From Eledone cirrhosa (taxonomy: Eukaryota; Mollusca; Cephalopoda; Octopoda; Eledonidae), in the NCBI GenBank assembly GCA_964016885.1, contig OZ024757.1:14961423-15025422 (forward strand): DNA of 64,000 nt, in the 5' to 3' direction. The notes beneath the pieces were generated by a model that did not search any database, was not told where the DNA came from, and worked only from the letters and a program-made list of their open reading frames with translations. This document shows positions 21,134-32,589 of this stretch, piece after piece; positions within the stretch are counted from its first letter, which is position 1; each line of letters starts with the position of its first letter. A program made the translations under genes and the position numbers.

Positions 21134-23017
21134 ATGGCGGAGCCACGCCCCCTAGAGGCGGGTCTGCTGTCGTGCAACGGCGACTTGAGCGTTGAGAGGA
21201 GAGGTGGGGCGAGGAGCGCCACCAGCACGAGTGTGAGCAGCGACAGTGCCAGCACCAACGGGCCGAGCGGCGCGGAAGGTGGTAACAGCGACAACACCAA
21301 CACCAACAAGCCGAACAGCGCAGAAGGTGGTAATAGCGAGAGCACCAACAAAACGAACATCACAGAGAGTAATAGTAGCGACAGCAGCAGCACCAACAAG
21401 GCCAACAGCACAGAGGGTAACCACGACACAGGGGAGAACAACAACAGCAATAGCAGCAGCAACACCAACAAGAACACCTTCGCTGCTGTGGCAGCGGCTA
21501 AAAGGAGACCATGCTACAGCATCGACTTAACCAACAGAGAGGAAAAGTTGGCCCAGGCCTGGAAAATCATAAATCAAGAGCAGACCTGGGCAAACTTAAC
21601 TGTCCCGGCAGAAGCCATTGAGGCAGTGGAAAAAAGAACGGTGCATTTCAGATGCATCTCAGTAGAGACAAAGAGGGCAGCGATAATCGCCCAAGCTGAT
21701 ATAGAAGCCGCACTGAAATACATCAGAGAGGACACAGACTTCATAGAGAGGGGCAGGCAATACGGCACCGTTTCGGTGCTGTTCAAGTCTGAAGCCCTCG
21801 CTGTGAAGCATTCAATGACCCCTTGCAAAACCAGCAAGGTCATAATGTACCCTTCCCACATGGGAAAACGAATAGCACGTGTGCGCATTCCCAGGATTCC
21901 ACCAGGACTTGATATGTGGTGGCTCCTGGGTTGCGTAATCGTGGAAGGAACGGATACAGTCCCGGTAGAGGCAACGAGAACTGCCAGGGACGACTGGTCC
22001 GGGGTTGATCTGGAGATACTGCTCCAAATCAGACCCGAAAACATAAAAGCAATCCCGGACCACATCCGCCTCCAAAACGGGAGGGTGTTGCATATAATGA
22101 CTGAGGGCAAAAGGCCGCATTGTTTCCTTTGTGGGGAAACGACACACTTGCGAGCCTTCTGCCCTCAACTGCCGAAAAGCGCAAGGGGTCGAAAGATTCC
22201 ACTGCTGGCGACGCCGGGACAAGGACCACCAGCAACACCATCAACAATGGAACCACCAAAATTGCACACCCAGGGGGGAAACGAGGAAAGCTCTCCCATT
22301 CCCCCTCCCCCCCAAAATACACACACGAACAAGAACATAAACACTCACTCAGACACAAACACGCTCACAGCCACAAACCCCTCATCCTCCAGCAGTGAAG
22401 ATGAGGGAAAACCAAAGTCCCCCAAAATACAAAAAACAAAACACAAAAAAAAAAGAAATCCACAAAGCACAAACACCCCCACAAAAAAAAATACACACAC
22501 CACCCACACAAACATTTTCCCCACAGCATCACCAACACAACCACCAAAATCCCCCAAACGCAAACAAGCTAAACAGACACAAGAACAAATAGACACACAA
22601 ACATCAGAAACTACAGACACCCCACTCACAACAAACGCAGACACAATAGAAACAACACTAACAAAGCTATCACCACCACAATCACACGAACAAATAAAAC
22701 CCGAGCAACAAAACATTAAAAACTTCGTGCTTGCCAGAAGGGCCAACAAGGAATTGATGGCCCATGTAGCACGAAGCACAAACATCGAAAAAGAGGGGGA
22801 AACATTTGAAGCGAGCACATTTCGCGTACCAGATAATTTGCTTCTGATGCGAATGTCGCTCGCTTCATACAAAGAAATTCGAAAGAGCTTTCCTCGGGAT
22901 GTGGGAACCCCGAACGTAAAACCCACTTCAAGACTATTAAAGGGGTTCCCAAAAGAAACCCCACAAACCATGGAGGTCGAACCACCCGGCCTTCACAAGA
23001 CCCCGGAAGGTAAGTAA
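21134..23017 (+). CDS. Tx1-like LINE T1 ORF1 (CCHC nucleic-acid-binding protein)
   Basis: This is an open frame of 627 codons from the ATG at 21134, preceded by AAAAAAC. I chose this start because it opens all similar frames and follows the 5' hairpin. Residues 1-115 are low-complexity Ser/Thr/Asn-rich. A conserved region (about 130-325, FAAVAAAKRR to EILLQIRPENIKAIP) aligns with the other two copies. One zinc knuckle lies near residues 330-343 (CFLCGETTHLRAFC, C-x2-C-x4-H-x4-C), followed by a Lys/Pro/Thr-rich tail and a conserved C-terminus. ORF1 proteins of this kind bind the element RNA in the transposition particle. The stop overlaps GGTAAGTAA. ORF2 starts 29 bp downstream. The frame is intact. 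Confidence 0.85.
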   Translation: MAEPRPLEAGLLSCNGDLSVERRGGARSATSTSVSSDSASTNGPSGAEGGNSDNTNTNKPNSAEGGNSESTNKTNITESNSSDSSSTNKANSTEGNHDTGENNNSNSSSNTNKNTFAAVAAAKRRPCYSIDLTNREEKLAQAWKIINQEQTWANLTVPAEAIEAVEKRTVHFRCISVETKRAAIIAQADIEAALKYIREDTDFIERGRQYGTVSVLFKSEALAVKHSMTPCKTSKVIMYPSHMGKRIARVRIPRIPPGLDMWWLLGCVIVEGTDTVPVEATRTARDDWSGVDLEILLQIRPENIKAIPDHIRLQNGRVLHIMTEGKRPHCFLCGETTHLRAFCPQLPKSARGRKIPLLATPGQGPPATPSTMEPPKLHTQGGNEESSPIPPPPQNTHTNKNINTHSDTNTLTATNPSSSSSEDEGKPKSPKIQKTKHKKKRNPQSTNTPTKKNTHTTHTNIFPTASPTQPPKSPKRKQAKQTQEQIDTQTSETTDTPLTTNADTIETTLTKLSPPQSHEQIKPEQQNIKNFVLARRANKELMAHVARSTNIEKEGETFEASTFRVPDNLLLMRMSLASYKEIRKSFPRDVGTPNVKPTSRLLKGFPKETPQTMEVEPPGLHKTPEGK

Positions 23018-23046
23018 ACCTTTCCTCTCCCATTCATCCTGCCAGC

Positions 23047-26000
23047 ATGGCCATAAGAGTAGGAAGTTTAAATGTTCGTGGCCTGGGGTCGCCCTGGAAG
23101 CAAGGTCACTTGCTCAACGACCTCAGGTCACTAGGAATGGATGTAATTGCCATCAGCGAGACCAGAATTTCCGACGATTATCAGATCTTTGCATCTGTTA
23201 GTCGGCCGGGAATGGGAGGTGGAGTGGCTGTGCTGTTTAGGAAATGTCTGGATCTCGAGGTAAGGTCAATCTTCCGGGATCCTGACGGAAAGTTGGTGGT
23301 CCTGGACGTGAGCAATAGCGAAGGTGGTGCCTTTAGACTGGTGGCCGTCTACGCCCCTACTGGGGCCGGTCGGCCGGACTTCTTTAGGCGCCTGGAAAGC
23401 TTTCTGCTTACGTCTCGCCCTTTACTGTTAATAGGGGATTGGAATGGCATCTTAGAAGCACGCTGGGATTGTGTGGGAGTATCTGATAGGAGCGGGGAGT
23501 GCAAAAGCCTCAAGTACCTGATCAGCCAGTTTCAACTGTCTGACAGGTACCGACTAGATTTCCCTAATGCGCCAGTATGGACCTGGACCAATCGCATAGG
23601 GTCATCTAGATCGTACATAGATAGGATTTTCATTAGGAAAAGAGATAGAAATAGTGTAGGATGTCCACATTTTAAAATGGTTGCCTATTCAGATCACAAG
23701 CTTGTGATCTGTATGGTCGACCTAGATAAGACACGTAGGTTAGGACCTAGCTACTGGAAGCTAAACATGTCGTTTCCGGCACGTAAAGCTTACAGGGACC
23801 GGGTCAACAACTTAGTTAAGCAAAAGTTGACAGGGGGGGGTTGTCAACAACAGGTGGTGGGGGGCTCTCAAAAGAGAGATTAGAGCAACCTCGATAGGAT
23901 TTAGCAAAGAAGTAGCAATAGAGAAAAATAGAAAGGAGGAGGGGCTGATAGCTAAGTTAGACGAGGCTATTTGTAGTGGCATTGCAACAGACGTGCTAGC
24001 GGCGAGAATGGCACTAGACCATTTCTTCAATGCGAAACACGAAGGTTGCATTGTCAGAGCTAAGGCGCGTGCTCTGAGGAACGAGGGAACCAAAGCTGCC
24101 CGATGGGCTCGCTTTGCAGAGACGCAGCGTGGAAATAAAACCACAATTCGGTCTTTGACGGATCGAGATGGACACGAACTGAGCGATTCCAAGCAGATGT
24201 GTGAGGCCTTTCGCCAGCACTTTGCTCGATTGTTCGGGAGGATGGGTGAGTCGGAGACGGCGGCGGACTTCAGTCCCTACCTCGACGGCTTGCCACGCCT
24301 CTCGATGGCCGACGCTGAGCGCTGCGAAGAGCCGATAACATCAGTCGAAATTTAGGACGCCCTTGTCGGCTGCTCGAGTCGCAAGTCACCCGGTTTGGAT
24401 GGTCTGCCCTACGAGCTTTACGTAAATATGCCAGACTTGTTCTCCGATCTCCCCGGAGCGCTCTACTGCAACTGGCAGCAGAACGGGAGCATTCCCAGTT
24501 CTGTGAGCCGTGGCGTAGTGACGCTGATAAGGAAAGACGAGAACAAGAGGGACACACTAGATAATTTCAGGCCCATAACCCTGCTCAACACAGAGTTTAA
24601 GATTTTGGCCAAGGTGTTAGCGAAAAGGTTGGCGCTTGTCGTCAAAGATTTGGTTGGGGAGGCGCAAACTTGCGCAATCCCGACCAGGTCCATACACGAC
24701 AACCTCCACCTCATGCGATACATCATAGAGAGGGTTGGGTGCAAACCTGGCTTCGGTGGGGCTCTGATCAATTTAGATCAATCGAAAGCATTCGATAGGA
24801 TCGACCATCGGTACTTGGAGGCTGTCCTCGAGGCGGCTGGCTTCGGCCCCGTCTTCAGAAGCTGGATCGCTGCAATGTACAGCGGCATCTGCTCGGTGAT
24901 CAAAGTTAATGGCCACCTCTCGGAACCGTTTCAGATCTCTCGATCGGTCCGTCAAGGGTGCCCTCTCTCCTCACTTCTGTACGTATTGACTCTTGAGCCT
25001 CTACTGCAGAAGCTGGAGTTGTTGCAGGGCATCCCGCTCGAACCGGGACGTAGAAAGGCTGCGTCCGCTTATGCGGACGACATCACCGTGATGGTGTCGG
25101 ACACCTCGGAAATCGAGGTGATCCGCACCCATTTGGAGGAATATGAAAGGTTGACGGGAGCAAAACTTAACCCGGAAAAGTCGGTGGGCTTGCAGCTCGG
25201 CACCTGGAGAGGCAAGTCCATGCCGTCCAACAGCGTCGTTGGGCGCTGGACAGACGGACCGGTAAAGTTGCTCGGGGTTTGGTTCGGACCAGACCTCCAG
25301 GTGGATAAGAATTGGGACGAGGTGACGAGCAGGATAGCCAACCTCACCCAGAAATGGGCTGAGAGAAAGCTATCACTGAAAGGGCGGGCGGAGGTGGCGA
25401 ACGCGTACATCGCGTCCGTCATCTACTACCGCCTGACCGTCGTGCCTTGCCCCCGTCCACGCCTCGCCAATTTGGAACGGCTCCTTTTCAAATTTTTGTG
25501 GAGGGGACGGGTCCCGTTGGTGAGGCGGTCCATCTGCTGCCAGCACCCTCTTCGTGGAGGGCTGGGCATGCCGTGGCTAATGATGCGCAGACATGCGCTG
25601 AGGCTGCGACATCTCCAGATATTTTGCCTAAACGGTGAACAGGTGTGGTCGCCGTTTGTTAGACGGGCCTTTCCGCAGCTCATCTCTTTGACTGAGCTGC
25701 AGTCCTGGGTCAAGAAGAGACCGAGACTGGGCGACTGGTATCTGGAATGTTGCCAGGCGCTTACTGCACTCTGATTTCAAGATTTCTATAGAGGATTAGT
25801 GGAGGGCAAGTACGATGACGTACTAGAAGAGGCTCTAGGCGTCAACGAAGTAGAACTGACCAGTATGTTCCGGAGGACTTTCGAGCCGGGGACGATGGAT
25901 AACTTCCAGAAATCCCTCGCTTGGCAGTGCTACTGGGGGGCGCTGCCGGTTCAGGATAAACTCTACAGGCACGGAAGTGCTGTCAGACGGACCTGCCCGA

Positions 26001-26410
26001 GATGCGCGCAGAGCGACGAAACCGTTCTGCACGCACTCGTCCAGTGTCCGTGCATTGCTGACTTGTGGGGTTATGTCGAACAGCTATTGTCGCGTGTAGA
26101 ACGGATCCGGCTATCGTCCGAGTCCATAGTGAAGATTGACCCGCCGCCTTCTTTTGGTCAGGAAGGGCAGGCAATTTTCCTCTGCCTGGTGGCAGTAGTG
26201 AAAGAGGTTGCATGGTGGACCAGGTTGAAAGGACTGAAGACAGACACTTTTCTCTTCGGCCAATCCCTCATCAACTTCTTCAAGTTTCACTTGGAAAGGA
26301 AGGTGAGGGTGGAGAGAGAAGTGCTGCCCCCCAGTACATTTACTGAAAGGTGGGTGAATGTGGCGAAAATGGCCCGCGTGAGTGGACCTACTCTGATCAT
26401 GCGCCTGTAG
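23047..26410 (+). pseudogene. Tx1-like LINE T1 ORF2 (endonuclease-reverse transcriptase)
   Basis: An APE-type endonuclease is at the N-terminus (RVGSLNVRGLGSPWKQGHLL, AISETRIS, LIGDWNGILEARWD, YSDHKLV). RT follows with LDGLPYELY, FRPITLLNTEFKILAKVLAKR, INLDQSKAFDRIDH (motif A), RQGCPLSSLLYVL (motif B) and SAYADDITVMVSD (active site). The C-terminal CPRCAQSDETVLHALVQCP is a C-x2-C..H..C zinc motif typical of this clade. Lesions are one extra G in an eight-G run (23832-23839), TAG at 24353-24355, and TGA at 25772-25774 beside a ~30-bp deletion relative to T2. A short in-frame loss in the endonuclease occurs near 23180. Assignment to Tx1 within the L1 superfamily is by remembered motifs. Confidence 0.92.
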
Positions 26411-26659
26411 GCTGGTGAATTCGAGAAGGAGAGGGGTGCCCTTCCAGGGTGCCCTAGGAGCGTCGGGTGGCTCAGGACTGGTGGGGTGCTTGAGTCAACC
26501 CTGGGTGGTGATCCCTCTTATTGGGGAACTTTCATTGTTGTATTTTTATTGTTATTTTGTTTTTGTTATTTATACTTACTCGATCTCTATGTAAACCCCC
26601 ACTGTCCCTGTCTATTGTGTTGTCCCCTATATGTCGGCCCTTGTGGCCAATAAATGAAA

Positions 26660-26694
<35 letters not shown>
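26411..26694 (+). other. T1 3' UTR and (ATT)n tail
   Basis: It contains TGTCGGCCCTTGTGGCCAAT then AAATGAAATC and (ATT)n at 26661-26693, with no poly(A). The phrase CCCTTGTGG..AATAAA is shared with T2 (32523-32540) and, from memory, resembles the 3' tail of the main cephalopod tRNA-SINE. T2 follows at once. Confidence 0.7.
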
Positions 26695-26889
26695 GGAAAT
26701 CGTATTATCGTGAGCTCCGCAAAGGTTTGTTATTTCCGTTTGTTTAAAAATTGCCATTTATGGAAAATTTTATTGTTAACTGTTTATAAGCACACATACA
26801 TTGTTTTCCGAAAAGGACACCTAAAAAGATTGGGGCCTTGTGCCCAAAATTTTAACTTTTATTATTATCAAAAATTTCTTTGAAAAAAA
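26695..26889 (+). promoter_or_regulatory. T2 5' UTR with conserved hairpin
   Basis: This is about 195 bp between the T1 (ATT)n tail and the T2 ORF1 ATG. At 26831-26850, TTGGGGCCTTGTGCCCAA folds into the same hairpin type as in T1 and T3, in different sequence. AAAAAAA precedes the ATG at 26890. Confidence 0.6.
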
Positions 26890-28869
26890 ATGGCTACTTC
26901 ACCTCTGCACGAAGCAGCTGAAAGCCTTCCTCACAAAATAACACCTCACACCGACACCACCATTGTAAATGTTACTACGTTTGCCAACACAAAAAAAAAT
27001 ATAAGCAGTAGCAATATTTTAAATTTGTCTCAGGCAGACATTCATTTCCCGCCATTACCAATGACTGCAGGTGTTAAAGCCTCCACCACCACCACCACCA
27101 CCGCGACAACCACCACCACCACCACCACCACCGCGACAACAGAAACAAAAGAAGAAAAAAATAAATTAACTCGTGATGTCGAAATGAAATCAAGCAAAAT
27201 GGACTCTTCCCCACCAAAAACGACTGACGTCACCACCACCACAACTGAAAATAAAATTAATATTAACGATAGCAACAACAACAACAATGACATTATAAAC
27301 CCCCCCCTCAGTTTCGCCAGAGTAGCAAAACAATTCGAAGCATTTACCGTAACTCAAGAAGATTTAGAAAATGCCAAATAAATGGTAAAGAAAGATGGGT
27401 ACAGGGTCAGCCTCACCCCCCCCCCACCTAATAAAATGGAGCATCGGCGCCTATGCACCGTGTCGTATAGAACAATAAATGTAAAATCGCGCCGAGTGGA
27501 ACGGGCATCCGAGTCCCAAACCCAAAAAGCTTTGGGACATGTGTGGGCAAGAAAAACCCACATCAGACGTGGGCAAAAGTATGGAACCGTGGATGTGTTC
27601 TTTGAAACACCAGAGGAGGCTAGAGAACACTCCATGGCCCCATTAAAAAGTGACGACTTCACACTCGTCCCAAGCTATTGTGGCCAGAGACTCGTAAAGA
27701 TCAGGGTGACCCACGTTCCACCGGCCATCGAAATTCCCTGACTAATAGCGGCTGTCCTCGCCGGCATCGAGGCCAACACGAAAATAATAACAATAGCAAA
27801 AGAAAAGCAGGAAAACTGGTCTGGATCTGGGATGGAGCTCCTGATCCAAGCGGACCAAAAAAGCATTGAGGAGATCCCAGAGGTAATAGACCTCACTGAC
27901 GGCAGCCACCTCACGGTAATTGTCAAGGGCAGAAGACCTAGGTGTGTCGTTTGTGGTGAAGGAACCCACCTAAGGGCTTTCTGCCCTCAGGCTAAAAGGT
28001 TGAGGCCACGTCTCCTACCCACCCCAGTGACACAACCATCAACACCACCAGTAGCAGAGATGGCAGCAACAACAGAAGCAACTATAACAGCAACAACCCC
28101 AGCAACAGTAGCAAAACCAACACCACTACCACCACCAGCAAAACCAACACCACCACCACCCAACGCTTCAGAACTAGCACCAGCGCCTACACCATCCACC
28201 ACACCACAACCAAAACAAACGGCTGTGGAGGATTTTCCACTCCCCGGCCTATCACAACTGGAGACAGATTGTGACGACGAGGAGTGGGAAACGATATCCG
28301 GAAAAAAAAAAAGAAACCAAAAAAGAAAAAATTCTCTTCCTTCCCCCTCCAAAAACAAAATACAGAGGGAAACAAATAAACTAAGAAACAAAAAAGTTAG
28401 GACAGATATGCCACCATCCACACCAGCATCACCAACCCCATCAACCCAAACACCAACACCATCACCATCATTAACTCCAACACCACCATCACCTACACCA
28501 CAAAAGTCACCAAAATGCGAAACAGAAACAAACCCACAACAAACGCAAACAAAACAAAACAACCAAAACGATACACACTACACAGCATTAAATTTGAACA
28601 ACAAGCAATTATTGCACTACATCCAACACAACACCAGCATCACAGAAAAAGACTACACAACAACTCCAAAATTCACACCACCTCCACACATACAAATCAC
28701 TCGCATCACACAGAAAACGTACATGACACTAAAACAAAAATTCCCCAAAGACATCGGAGACTTCCGACAAGACCTCTCCAGGAGGATTTATAAGGACATC
28801 CTTCCTGAGGAGGCCACAAGCAGTGAAAAGGATGGAAAAACCGTCCTTCCCCTACGAGAAGTAAGGTAA
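26890..28869 (+). pseudogene. Tx1-like LINE T2 ORF1, two in-frame stops
   Basis: The order matches T1 ORF1: a Thr/Asn-rich N-terminus with poly-Thr (about 27085-27140), a conserved middle, zinc knuckle CVVCGEGTHLRAFC (about 27946-27987), a Pro/Thr/Lys-rich region and a short C-terminal domain. TAA at 27379-27381 and TGA at 27739-27741 interrupt one reading frame. The N-terminal half is much shorter than in T1 around the conserved region. The frame ends over AGGTAAGTGG, the same place as GGTAAGT in T1. ORF2 starts 25 bp after the stop. Confidence 0.88.
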
Positions 28870-28894
28870 GTGGTCTTTCCCACTCCTTTTCAAC

Positions 28895-31800
28895 ATGACC
28901 TCACTCAGAATAGGCAGCATAAATGCGCGTGGCTTGGGGTCGTCATGGAAGCAGGGCCACCTGCTCAACGACCTCAGGTCACTAAACATAGATGTAGTGG
29001 CCATCAGTGAGACCAGAATCTCCGAAGCACAGGCTTTCGCACCGATCTTCGGCGGCTACGATGTGTACGCATCTCCCAGCCGTCCGGGATCGGGGGGAGG
29101 AGTTGCTGTGCTTTTTCGGAGAGGTTTGGATCTTGCCATACGGGCCATCTTCCTGGACCCAGAAGGTAAGTTGGTGGTGCTGGACGTGACCAGCGGAGAC
29201 GGGCAAGCTTTCAGGCTAGTGGCCGTCTATGCCCCGACAGGAGCAGGGTGGCCTGATTTCTTCCGGCGTCTGGAGACCTTTCTTGGAACGTCCCGCTCTT
29301 TAGTGTTAGTGGGCGACTGGAACGGGATCTTAGATGCACGCTGGGATTGTGTGGGATTAGTGGATAGGGAAGGAAGGTGCAAGAGTCTCACCAACCTGCT
29401 CAGACGTTTTGAACTGTCTGACAGGTACCGAATGGATTTCCCGAATGTACCAATGTGGACTTGGACAAATCGCATAGGGTCATCCAGATCATATCTAGAT
29501 AGAGTATTTTGTAGGGAAATAGATAGGTCTAGCATAGGCTGTCCACAATTCAAGATAGTCAGCTACACGGACCACAAATTCGTGATCTGTGTGCTTGACT
29601 TAGATAGGCTTCACAGACGAGGACCCGGCTACTGGAAGCTAAACGCGTCCTTACCAGCGCGCAAGGCCTACAGAGACCGGATTAGCGAACTAGTTAAGCG
29701 GGCGTTGACGGGGGCCATCGTCAACAACAAGTGGTGGTTTGCTCTGAAAAGAGCAATTAGAATAGAGTCCATTAGGTTTAGTAAGACTTTAGCAATAGAG
29801 AAAAATAGAGCAGAGGGAGAATTAGTTAGAAAATTAGATGAGGCGCTTAGCAAAGGCATCGCGACCGACGTACTTGCGGCGAAATTGGCCCTTGACCAAT
29901 TCTTCAATGCAAAGCACGAAGGCTGCGTTGTCAGAGCTAGGGTGCGTGCTCTCAGACACGAGGGGACGAAAGCCGTTCAATGGGCCCGAGTGGCGGAGGC
30001 GCGTCGTGGCAACAAAGCCACGATCCGGTCTTTGGTGGACCACGACGGGCGCATGCTACTCGATCCCGGGCAAATGTGTGAAGCTTTTCAGCGACACTTC
30101 GCTCAACTGTTCGGGGGCAGTGGCGGGCCGGATCGAGGGATGGACTTTAGTGTCTACCTCGACGGACTGCCGCGGCTCTCGGCCACTGAGGCGGAGTGTT
30201 GCGAAAAGCCGATAACAACCGCTGAAGTACGGGATGCAATGACTAGTTGCACAAGGGGTAAATCGCCTGGTTTGGATGGTCTGCCCTATGAACTTTACGT
30301 ACAAATGCCAAACTTGTTCGGAGGCCTCTTGGCGGACGTCTACTGCAACTGGCAACAGAAAGGGGAGAATTCCCAGCTCTGTGAGCCGAGGAGCGGTGGC
30401 GCTGCTGAGAAAGGATCCGAACAAGGGGGATAACATAGATAATTTTAGGCCCATAACTCTGCTAAACACAGAGTTCAAGATTTTGGCCAAGGTGCTAGCA
30501 AAGAGGTTGGCGCTTGTCGTTGGTGGTCTGGTGGGAGAGGCACAGACATGCGCCATTCCCGACAGATCCATCCACCTCATGCGATACATCGTAGAGAGGG
30601 TAGCTAGGGAACCTGGCACGGGTGGGTCTTTGATCAATTTAGATCAGTCGAAAGCCTTCGATAGGGTCGACAATCGTTACCTAACGGCAGTCCTGAGGGC
30701 GGCTGGCTTTGGGCCCGTCTTCAGAGGCTGGATCGCTGCCATGCACAGCGACATCTGCTCTGTAGTGAGAGTGAACGGTCACCTTTCGGAACCGTTCAAC
30801 ATCATGCGCTCGGTCCGCCAAGGATGTCCCCTCTCGTCCCTATTGTACGTATTGACTCTCGAGCCATTACTGCACAAACTGGAGACGTTGAGGGGGGTCC
30901 CGCGCGAACTAGGATGCGGAAGATCCGTGTCAGCATATGCCGACGATGTCACCGTAGTGGTGTCGAACGTCAAACACATCGAGGCGATCGGCACTACACT
31001 AAGAGAATACGAAGCGGTGACAGGAGCAATGATCAACCAGGAAAAGTCAGTGGGCCTGCAGCTCGGCACCTGGAGGCAGGTCCATGCCGTCCAACAGCGT
31101 CGTCGGGCGCTGGACGGACGGACCGGTTAAATTGCTAGGGGTCTGGTTCGGTCCAGACCTCCAGACGGACAAAAACTGGGACGAGGTGACGAGCAGGGTG
31201 GCTTCTCTCACCCAGAAATGGGCCGAGAGGAAGCTATCCCTGAAAGGTCGAGCGGAGGTGGCGAATGCGTACATCGCATCCGTCATCTACTACCGCCTGA
31301 CCGTCGTACCTTGTCCTAAGCCCCGCCTGACTGCGCTGGAGCGTTTGCTCTTTCGCTTCTTGTGGAAGGGACGCGCTCCGATGGTCAGGCGGTCCATCTG
31401 CTGTCAACACCCGCTACGTGGAGGGCTGGGCATGCCGTGGCTGATGATGCGCAGACACGCGCTCAGGCTACGACATCTCCACCTCTTCCTCGACGGTGAT
31501 CAGGTGTGGTCGCCGTTTGCAAGACACGTTTTTCCCCAGCTCGTCTCCTTGACGGAGCTGCAGTCCTGGGTCAAGCGAAGACCGAGAGGGAGCGCTTGGA
31601 GACTGGAATGTCTTCAGGCGCTCACAGCCCTCGACCAATCGGGCAATGTGATCGGTGGAAACTCCACCTTGGCGTTCTATAGGGGATTAGTGGAGGGGAA
31701 GAGCGACGACGTACTTGGAGAAACTCTAGGCGTCGACGAAAATCAACTAGCCAATCTCTTCGGAAGGACTTTCGGGCCGGGGCCTATGGACAACTTCCAG

Positions 31801-32301
31801 AAATCCCTGGCCTGGCAGTGCTACCGAGGAGCTTTGCCAGTTCGGGATAAACTCTACAGGCATGGAGGTGCCGTCAGCCGGGCATGTTCGAGATGCGCGC
31901 AGGGCGACGAAACCGTCCTGCACGCACTCGTCCAGTGTCCGAGCATTGCTGACTTGTGGGTTTATGTCGAACACCTGCTGTCACGTGTAGGACGGATCCA
32001 GCTATCAGCTGAGTCCATCGTGAGGATTGCCCCTCCCCCTTCCTTTAGCCTGGAAGGGCAGGCAGTTTTTATCTGTCTGGTGGCCATGGCGAAAGAGATA
32101 GTATGGTGGACACGTTTGAAAGGGCTGAAGACGAGCACTTACCTCTTCGGTGATGCCCTGATTAACTTTTTCAAATTTCATTTGAAAAGGAAAATCAGGG
32201 TAGAGAGGGAAGTGCTCTCTTCCCAGCATTTTGTTGAAAGATGGGTGAGAGAAGCAAGTATGGCCCGAATGAATGGGCCTTCTCTGAGTATGTGTCTGTA
32301 A
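28895..32301 (+). pseudogene. Tx1-like LINE T2 ORF2 (endonuclease-reverse transcriptase)
   Basis: It is collinear with T1 ORF2 but clearly diverged, so T1 and T2 are separate copies or subfamilies. Endonuclease: RIGSINARGLGSSWKQGHLL, VGDWNGILDARWD, YTDHKFV. RT: SPGLDGLPYELYVQMP, INLDQSKAFDRVDN, RQGCPLSSLLYVL, YADDVTVVVS. The C-terminal zinc motif is CSRCAQGDETVLHALVQCP. Two frameshifts break it: an extra G near 30364, just before the RT fingers, and a two-base loss near 31075, after the active site. A few codons are also missing near 30577 relative to T1. The rest is open to TAA at 32299. Confidence 0.92.
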
Positions 32302-32543
32302 ATTAAAGGTGGAAAACTGGGAGAGGGCACTTGCCCTGGTGGTCAGGGCCACTGTGGTCTTTTAATGGGCTTTCTCCACAAATGTCCCTTGGAAGTCTCC
32401 CCCCTATTGGGGAATTTTTCTTTGTTATTTTATTTCAACCTCTGTTTTTTTACACGCAGAAATGCCCATTTGTACCGTCCTGTATTGTCCTGTACTGTCC
32501 TTAATGTCTACTTTATGTGAACCCTTGTGGTTAATAAAGAAAA

Positions 32544-32586
<43 letters not shown>
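32302..32586 (+). other. T2 3' UTR and (ATT)n tail
   Basis: It includes GAACCCTTGTGGTTAATAAA then (ATT)n at 32547-32586. The tail runs straight into the poly-Asn codons (AAT on the minus strand) of PLE3. Confidence 0.75.
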
Positions 32587-32589
32587 TCC

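Noticed and set aside
22345..22971. A 208-codon minus-strand frame opposite T1 ORF1, and similar frames opposite T2 and T3 ORF1
   Set aside because: They are antisense of Lys/Thr/Pro-rich low-complexity coding sequence and have no recognisable domain.
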